A stretch of 64,000 nt of DNA from Streptomyces sp. NBC_00091 (GTDB lineage Bacteria > Actinomycetota > Actinomycetes > Streptomycetales > Streptomycetaceae), in contig NZ_JAPEMA010000001.1 of the NCBI RefSeq assembly GCF_026343185.1, positions 186,001 through 250,000 on the forward strand, in the 5' to 3' direction. Each line of letters starts with the position of its first letter. The stretch's first letter is position 1. The notes beneath the pieces were generated by a model. It had not been told where the DNA came from. It was given only the letters and a program-made list of their open reading frames with translations, and ran no database searches. Shown here piece by piece: positions 59,346 through 64,000 of the stretch. Position numbers and translations under genes: made by a program.

Positions 59346-60083
59346 TCAGGCGAGCAGCCGCTCCCGCAGCCGGGCCGTGGTGGCGGGGGTGATGCCGACG
59401 GCGTCCGTGAGGTACGCGGACGGGGATCCGTACCGGCTGGTGAGGTCGGCGAGGACCAACGACATGACGGTGGCCGGGGCGCGGCCGTACGAGGGCCAGC
59501 GCATGGTGCGTCCCGGGTTGGCGGCGTGCCAGTCGGCGGTGAGGCGCTCGGTGGCCAGCTCGGTGAGGGCGAAGTCGGCCAGGATCTGCTCCTCGGGCAC
59601 GTCCAGCAGGGTCAGGACCAGGGCGGCGATCAGGCCGGTGCGGTCCTTGCCGGAGGTGCAGTGGAACACGGCGGGGCCGGGGCCGTCGGCGATGAGCTCG
59701 ATCGCCCGCCGGATCTCGTCCACCCCGTCCTCGGCCACCTCCGCGAAGCGGTCGGCGAGGTAGCGCCAGGGGTCGAGGGCGGGGTCGATCTCGGCCTGGT
59801 CATAGGGGCGGTGCTCGATGCTGAGGTTGGCGTATGCGAAGCGCTCCGGCTCCGGTATCCGGCCCTTGGCCTCGATCTCCCAGGGGTAGCGCAGGTCGAT
59901 GACGGTCCGGACGTCGAGCCCGAGGAAGCGGTCCCAGTCGGCGCCCTGGAGCTTGCCGAGGGAGTCGGCCCGGTAGAGGGTCCCCCAGGCGACGGTGCGG
60001 CCGTCGGCGGAGCGGTAGCCGCCCATGTCGCGGAAGTTGTGGAGGCGGTCGAAGGGGAGGTGGCGCAGGCCGGGTTGGGACAA
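59346..60083 (-). CDS. Tyrosine-protein phosphatase (DSP-like)
   Basis: 245-residue phosphatase of the Y_phosphatase3/SIW14-like family. NFRDMGGYRSADGRTVAWGTLYRADSL at the N-terminus and the P-loop VFHCTSGKDRTGLIAALVL (Cys-x5-Arg). It dephosphorylates phosphotyrosine or phosphoinositide-like substrates. Single gene, convergent with nothing; followed by the EF-G leader region. Confidence 0.92.
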   Translation of the reverse strand: MSQPGLRHLPFDRLHNFRDMGGYRSADGRTVAWGTLYRADSLGKLQGADWDRFLGLDVRTVIDLRYPWEIEAKGRIPEPERFAYANLSIEHRPYDQAEIDPALDPWRYLADRFAEVAEDGVDEIRRAIELIADGPGPAVFHCTSGKDRTGLIAALVLTLLDVPEEQILADFALTELATERLTADWHAANPGRTMRWPSYGRAPATVMSLVLADLTSRYGSPSAYLTDAVGITPATTARLRERLLA

Positions 60084-60131
60084 CTGGGGCTCCTGGGTGG
60101 GGTGGTGCGGCGGTTGTGCGCCCAGGATGCC

Positions 60132-63100
60132 TCAGCCGTCGGCGGGTTCCTCGCGGTCGGGGGAGGTGATCTCCCACACCCCGTCCGACTCCGTCGCGGT
60201 CCACCCGCCCGGGTACTCCAGGGTCTCGGCGAGCGTGACGTCCGTCAACGCGACCGGACCGTGGAAGGTGGCACCGGCCAGGGAGAGGCCGGCGCGGAAG
60301 TCGGAGCTCTCGAAGGTGACGGGGCCGTTGAAGACGGAGCCGTCGAAACCGGTGTCGCCCGCGAACTCGGCACCCAACAGGCGGACCGGGCCGTGGAACA
60401 CGGCACGCCCGAAGCTGGTTCCCGCGAACTTCACCCTCGATTCCACCCACCGGAACATGCCTTCGAAGACGGCGTCGTCGAAGGACACCCCACCCATGCA
60501 CTCGGTGTTCTTGACCAGGACCGGGCCCCGGAAGCGGGCGCTCGCGAAGATCGCGGGTTCCTCGAACCAGCCCATGTCGAAGGCCGCCAGGCCCGCGAAG
60601 TAGGCATGGCTGAAAGTGGCCGGGCCGTCGAAGCGGGCACTGCGGAAGACCGCCTCCCCCTCGCACACCAGGCGCTCGAAGTCCGACGGCCCCCCGAAGC
60701 GGGTGCCGAGCGCGGACAGCGGGCCCTCGCACACCACACGCGCGAAGGACACCGGCTCCAGGAAGACGGATTCCCCCAGCACCACCCGGCCCTTGAAGAC
60801 CGCCCGGCCGAAGTCCGCCCGCCCCTGGACCGACATCCCGTCCAGGACCGCCTCGTCCTCCATGACGGCGCGCTCGAAGGAGATTTCGTCCGCCCAGGTG
60901 ACCCGCACGAACTGCGCCGCCCGGAGGAACACGGCGCGGCTGAAACCGGCCGTGCCCAGGAAGGTGCTCCCGTCGAAGGCCGCCACCTCCTCGAAGACGG
61001 CGCGGTCGAAGGACACGTCCGCCCCGAACTTGGCCAGGAGGAAGTGCGCCGGGCCCTTGAACACGGCGCGCGTGAAGTCGGCGCCGTCGAGGAAGCTGGT
61101 CCCAGTCTCCTCCCAGCCGTCCTCGAAGCAGGCCCGCGCGAACGCCACCGCCCCCAGCGTGACCCGGCCCGTCCCCGGCTCGCGCACCGCGTCGAGCACC
61201 CTCCCGAGCAGGCCCCCCTCGAAGGTGGTCCCGCGGAAGTCGACGGAGGAGCCGGGCCGCAGGGTCCGCAGGTAGGCGTCCTGCTCCGGGCGCGACAGGT
61301 GGGCCAGGCACCTGCGGTGACCCTCCAGCCGGATGCCGATGCACCCCGACGGGCTCTCCTCCGAGCGGTCGAAACCGCAGCGGGGCCAGAGGTAGGGCTC
61401 CGCCCGGTACGCCTCGGCGTCCGCCAGCAACTCCGCCAGGACGCCGGGGTCGCCGGTGTGGAGCCAGCCCCCGGCGCCCTCCCCCAGCGGTCTGAGGGCG
61501 CGCAGGGCGACTGGGCCGAGCAGCTCCCGGAGTTCCTCGTACATCGGCTGGGACAGGGCCAGCAGGAGACGCTGCGCGGGTTCAGACCCTCCGGTCCACA
61601 TCCTCAGCCACCGGGCGATCACGGGGTGGTCGAGCAGCCGTTCGGGGTCCCCGTCCGGGTTCCCGGGATACCCCGTCACCAGGGCCACGGCGAGCGGCGG
61701 GTGCAGCCCCTCCGACCGTCCCTCGCCGAACCGGGCCATGGCCCCTGGGAGCAAGTCCAGCAGCATCCCGGCCGCACCGAGGGCATTCGGCCCGGGCAGG
61801 GAGACCCGTACGGTCCCCTCGTCCCGCCCGCCGGCCGGCTGCGCGTTGACCCTGGCACTCCCCACCAGGCTCGTCAGGACGTAGGTCAGCTCCGCCCCCG
61901 GCGAGCTGCCGCGCGGATCGGGCCCCTCGCCGGCCCGCACGGCCAGGGCCACCCCCGGTCCGGTTCCGGGCACCCGGCCGCCCAGCGCGGCCCGGAAGCC
62001 GTCCTGCGCGAACAGGGCCTCGGCCGTGAGGAACACCATCCGGTCGGGCCGGACGGTGTGCACGACACCGACGAGATTCCCCTCGAAGGACACCGGGCCG
62101 CCCACGAAGTGGGTCCAGGTCCCCGGTTCGGCCGAGAGCCGGACGAGCTCCGCGTTGGCGGAGCCCTGGTCCCGGAGCAGCGCTCCCGTCAGCGCGATCG
62201 GCTCGCCCCTGTCCGTGATTCCGTCGACGGAGAGCCGCGCCGTCCAGGCGTCGTCCGGGCCCGCCCCCCAGGCCGGTGCGACGAAGTGCGCGGGATCCAC
62301 CAGGTCCTCTTCGGCCTCCAGCAACAGCACGCGCGGGCTCGCGTCGTCCCACCACACGGGCCGGCAGCCGATCTCCCGCCCGCCCGAGCGGATCCAGGCC
62401 ACGGCGTCCCGCGCCTGCGGGAGGTCCCCGGCGGTGAGCACCAGCCGGGGGGCCACCAGCACGCCGACCTCTCGCGGCCCCACCAGCGGGTCGAAGTCGA
62501 CCTGCACCACCAGGTCCCCCAGCCCCCGGTCGGCGGCCGGCCGTTCCGCGAACGGCAGGACCCGGTCCGGGACCCGGCGGCGGCCCTCGGTGCCCGTGGT
62601 GACCCGGGTCGCGGAGAAGTCGGGGCCGGTGCCGCGGTGGCGGTACATGAACTCCCAGACCCGGCGGCGCACGAGCTCCCGTACGGCCGCCACGTCCCCG
62701 CGCAGCTGCGAGCCGAGCAGCACCTCCCTTACGCCCGGCAGGAACTCGAACTCGGCCTCCTCCACCCGCTGTTGCCCCTCCCAGGGGGCCAGGAGCCCCC
62801 CGAGCGCCACCTCCGCCAGGTGCCCGTGCTCGGAGTCGCGCAGCAGGGAGCGCCGTACGAGGGTCATCACGGGCAGGGTCAGCGGTACGGCGGCCAGGTG
62901 CGCGGCGAGCTGCTGGGCGGTCGGGGAAGCGCTGGCCCTGAACTGCTCCACCGCCTCCAGGGCGGTGGTGTCACGGCGCGGCGCGGCGGTGTCGGGCGCC
63001 GGGGCGGCGTCCAGGCGCAGGCAGGCGAGGCGGCGCCACCGCCCGTCACCGGAGACCACCCGGACCAGCCGGGCGAGGCTGTCGGAGGCCAGCCCGACGA

Positions 63101-64000
63101 CCGGGACCACCGGTCCGCCGCCGCGTGCCCGCCGGGCGGCGGGGACCCGCTGCCAGGAGCGGGTGGCGGCGGCGGGCCGGTCCGAGCGGACGGCGAAGGG
63201 CACGGGCCGCACCGCGCCCCGGGTCCACAGCCGTTCGGGCAGGACGTTCAGCACGGCCACGGCGTTGTGGGCGCTCCAGTGCCGCAGGATCCCGCGCAGC
63301 GGGGGCTCCTGCCAGCCGCCCGCGACGGTGTCGGAGACGAGGAGGATCAGCCTGCGGCCGGCCGGGTCGGCCAGTTCCAGCGGGTTGCGGGGCGGCCCGC
63401 CGCGCCCCCGGGCGAGCATCGGGGTGCCGCCCCGGCCGGTGCCGGTCAGCTGCCAGCTGCGGACGTCGCGGAAGACCCCGCTGCGGGTGAGCACCCCGCG
63501 CAGTTCGGCTACCAGGTCGGACCAGAGCAGCATCGAGGGGTGGGTGTCGACGACGAGGGCCAGGTCGAGCCAGCGGCTCTCGGCGGGGCGCAGGACCGGG
63601 GTGGGGACCATCGCTTCGATGCTGCGTTCCACGGTGAGCTGCTCGTCCAGCTCCTCCCCCGGCCCCCCGATGGAGCGCCGGCCGACGGGGCGCAGGGAAC
63701 GCATCAGGGCGAGCGGGTCGTCGAGGGAGGCGGTGCGGGGCAGCCGCAGGGGTACGCCGCGCCGTCCGCCCGGATCGGCGCCCGGCGCGGCGTGTGCCCC
63801 GGGCGGGGTGTGGACGGCGGGGAAGAGCTGGACGCCCCCGGTGGCCGGCGGGCCGGTGCGGCCGGGCGCGGGGGCGGGCGGCGCGGGCGGCGGCAGGTCC
63901 GCGTCCGGCTCCGGCGGGGCCGCCTGCGCGCCCTGGGTACGGGAGCGGGCGGCGGCCGGGTCCACGCGTGCGGCCAGCCACAGGATGTCGGCGATCTCCT
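60132..64000 (-). CDS. SAV_2336-type multidomain protein, 5' end outside window
   Basis: At least 1289 residues; the frame is open to the window end (EIADILWLAARVDPAAARS is the known SAV_2336-type N-terminal block, so the start is just beyond). A Pro/Ala-rich linker leads to a von Willebrand-like region LDLALVVDTHPSMLLWSDLVAELRGVL, then helices. A trypsin-like beta region follows in which the expected His is replaced (VLTAGDL) and the Ser motif is absent (FVGGPVSFEGNLVGVVHT), so it is probably not proteolytic. The C-terminal 330 residues are pentapeptide-like repeats (F-x-G/A-x-x-F). In Streptomyces such proteins belong to predicted NTPase/vWA conflict systems. No partner is visible here. Confidence 0.82.
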   Translation of the reverse strand, partial: EIADILWLAARVDPAAARSRTQGAQAAPPEPDADLPPPAPPAPAPGRTGPPATGGVQLFPAVHTPPGAHAAPGADPGGRRGVPLRLPRTASLDDPLALMRSLRPVGRRSIGGPGEELDEQLTVERSIEAMVPTPVLRPAESRWLDLALVVDTHPSMLLWSDLVAELRGVLTRSGVFRDVRSWQLTGTGRGGTPMLARGRGGPPRNPLELADPAGRRLILLVSDTVAGGWQEPPLRGILRHWSAHNAVAVLNVLPERLWTRGAVRPVPFAVRSDRPAAATRSWQRVPAARRARGGGPVVPVVGLASDSLARLVRVVSGDGRWRRLACLRLDAAPAPDTAAPRRDTTALEAVEQFRASASPTAQQLAAHLAAVPLTLPVMTLVRRSLLRDSEHGHLAEVALGGLLAPWEGQQRVEEAEFEFLPGVREVLLGSQLRGDVAAVRELVRRRVWEFMYRHRGTGPDFSATRVTTGTEGRRRVPDRVLPFAERPAADRGLGDLVVQVDFDPLVGPREVGVLVAPRLVLTAGDLPQARDAVAWIRSGGREIGCRPVWWDDASPRVLLLEAEEDLVDPAHFVAPAWGAGPDDAWTARLSVDGITDRGEPIALTGALLRDQGSANAELVRLSAEPGTWTHFVGGPVSFEGNLVGVVHTVRPDRMVFLTAEALFAQDGFRAALGGRVPGTGPGVALAVRAGEGPDPRGSSPGAELTYVLTSLVGSARVNAQPAGGRDEGTVRVSLPGPNALGAAGMLLDLLPGAMARFGEGRSEGLHPPLAVALVTGYPGNPDGDPERLLDHPVIARWLRMWTGGSEPAQRLLLALSQPMYEELRELLGPVALRALRPLGEGAGGWLHTGDPGVLAELLADAEAYRAEPYLWPRCGFDRSEESPSGCIGIRLEGHRRCLAHLSRPEQDAYLRTLRPGSSVDFRGTTFEGGLLGRVLDAVREPGTGRVTLGAVAFARACFEDGWEETGTSFLDGADFTRAVFKGPAHFLLAKFGADVSFDRAVFEEVAAFDGSTFLGTAGFSRAVFLRAAQFVRVTWADEISFERAVMEDEAVLDGMSVQGRADFGRAVFKGRVVLGESVFLEPVSFARVVCEGPLSALGTRFGGPSDFERLVCEGEAVFRSARFDGPATFSHAYFAGLAAFDMGWFEEPAIFASARFRGPVLVKNTECMGGVSFDDAVFEGMFRWVESRVKFAGTSFGRAVFHGPVRLLGAEFAGDTGFDGSVFNGPVTFESSDFRAGLSLAGATFHGPVALTDVTLAETLEYPGGWTATESDGVWEITSPDREEPADG

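Overview
The window reads as chromosomal DNA of a Streptomyces or close relative. GC content is very high, the third codon position is G/C almost everywhere, GTG starts are common, purine-rich ribosome-binding sites are clear, and mycothiol-type enzymes, CsoR-family copper regulators, a PknB-like kinase and a SAV_2336-type protein are present. Because of the base bias there are very long antisense open frames; calls here rest on recognisable protein families. No rRNA, tRNA or CRISPR array was found. Coordinates come from reading and counting by eye.

Region 1 (1-10.3 kb) is ordinary metabolism: the end of a catalase, an alpha/beta hydrolase, glyoxylate carboligase with two tandem operator-like palindromes, a zinc-ribbon/Mrr-like protein, glutathione peroxidase, an acyl-CoA synthetase, an AlkZ-type glycosylase and CorA. 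Region 2 (10.3-22.6 kb) is a decayed accessory zone: a frameshifted tyrosine integrase, a frameshifted unknown gene, an internally deleted UDP-ManNAc dehydrogenase beside a UDP-GlcNAc 2-epimerase, and fragments of NmrA-like, SnoaL-like, ArsR and TPR genes, around a Ser/Thr kinase, a flavoenzyme with a TTA codon and two membrane proteins. Region 3 (22.6-34.7 kb) holds an esterase, an MFS exporter, a copper locus (two CsoR paralogues, secreted His-rich protein, CopZ, CopA, four CsoR-type operators), a BlaI/M56 pair, GNAT, a methyltransferase, a Fur protein and a LuxR/TrmB-like regulator.

Region 4 (34.7-41.0 kb) looks like a mycothiol-like pathway. It has an MshA-type glycosyltransferase, a PIG-L deacetylase, a methionyl-tRNA synthetase paralogue without KMSKS and an asparagine synthetase homologue with a changed ATP loop, plus a 40-residue peptide ORF and a 30-bp palindrome in the divergent promoter. 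By analogy with MshA/MshB/MshC, it could build an aminoacylated amino-sugar glycoside.

Region 5 (41.0-55.2 kb) is the most striking part: 12 to 13 tightly packed minus-strand genes. A transsulfuration-type PLP enzyme, MaoC hydratase, two methyltransferases, an AurF-like diiron oxygenase, a SerRS-like amino acid:carrier-protein ligase and a phosphopantetheinyl transferase fused in frame to its carrier protein are followed by a complete S-adenosylmethionine cycle (metK, adoK, metH, ahcY) and a mycothiol-dependent-isomerase-like gene. This resembles a carrier-protein-based natural product pathway that carries its own methyl-donor regeneration. Upstream, an MFS exporter has two CsoR-type operators, linking it by sequence to copper control.

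Region 6 (56.8-64 kb) has an EF-G paralogue with a short upstream peptide ORF, a tyrosine phosphatase, and a large SAV_2336-type protein with a degenerate protease-like module and pentapeptide-like repeats, cut by the window end.
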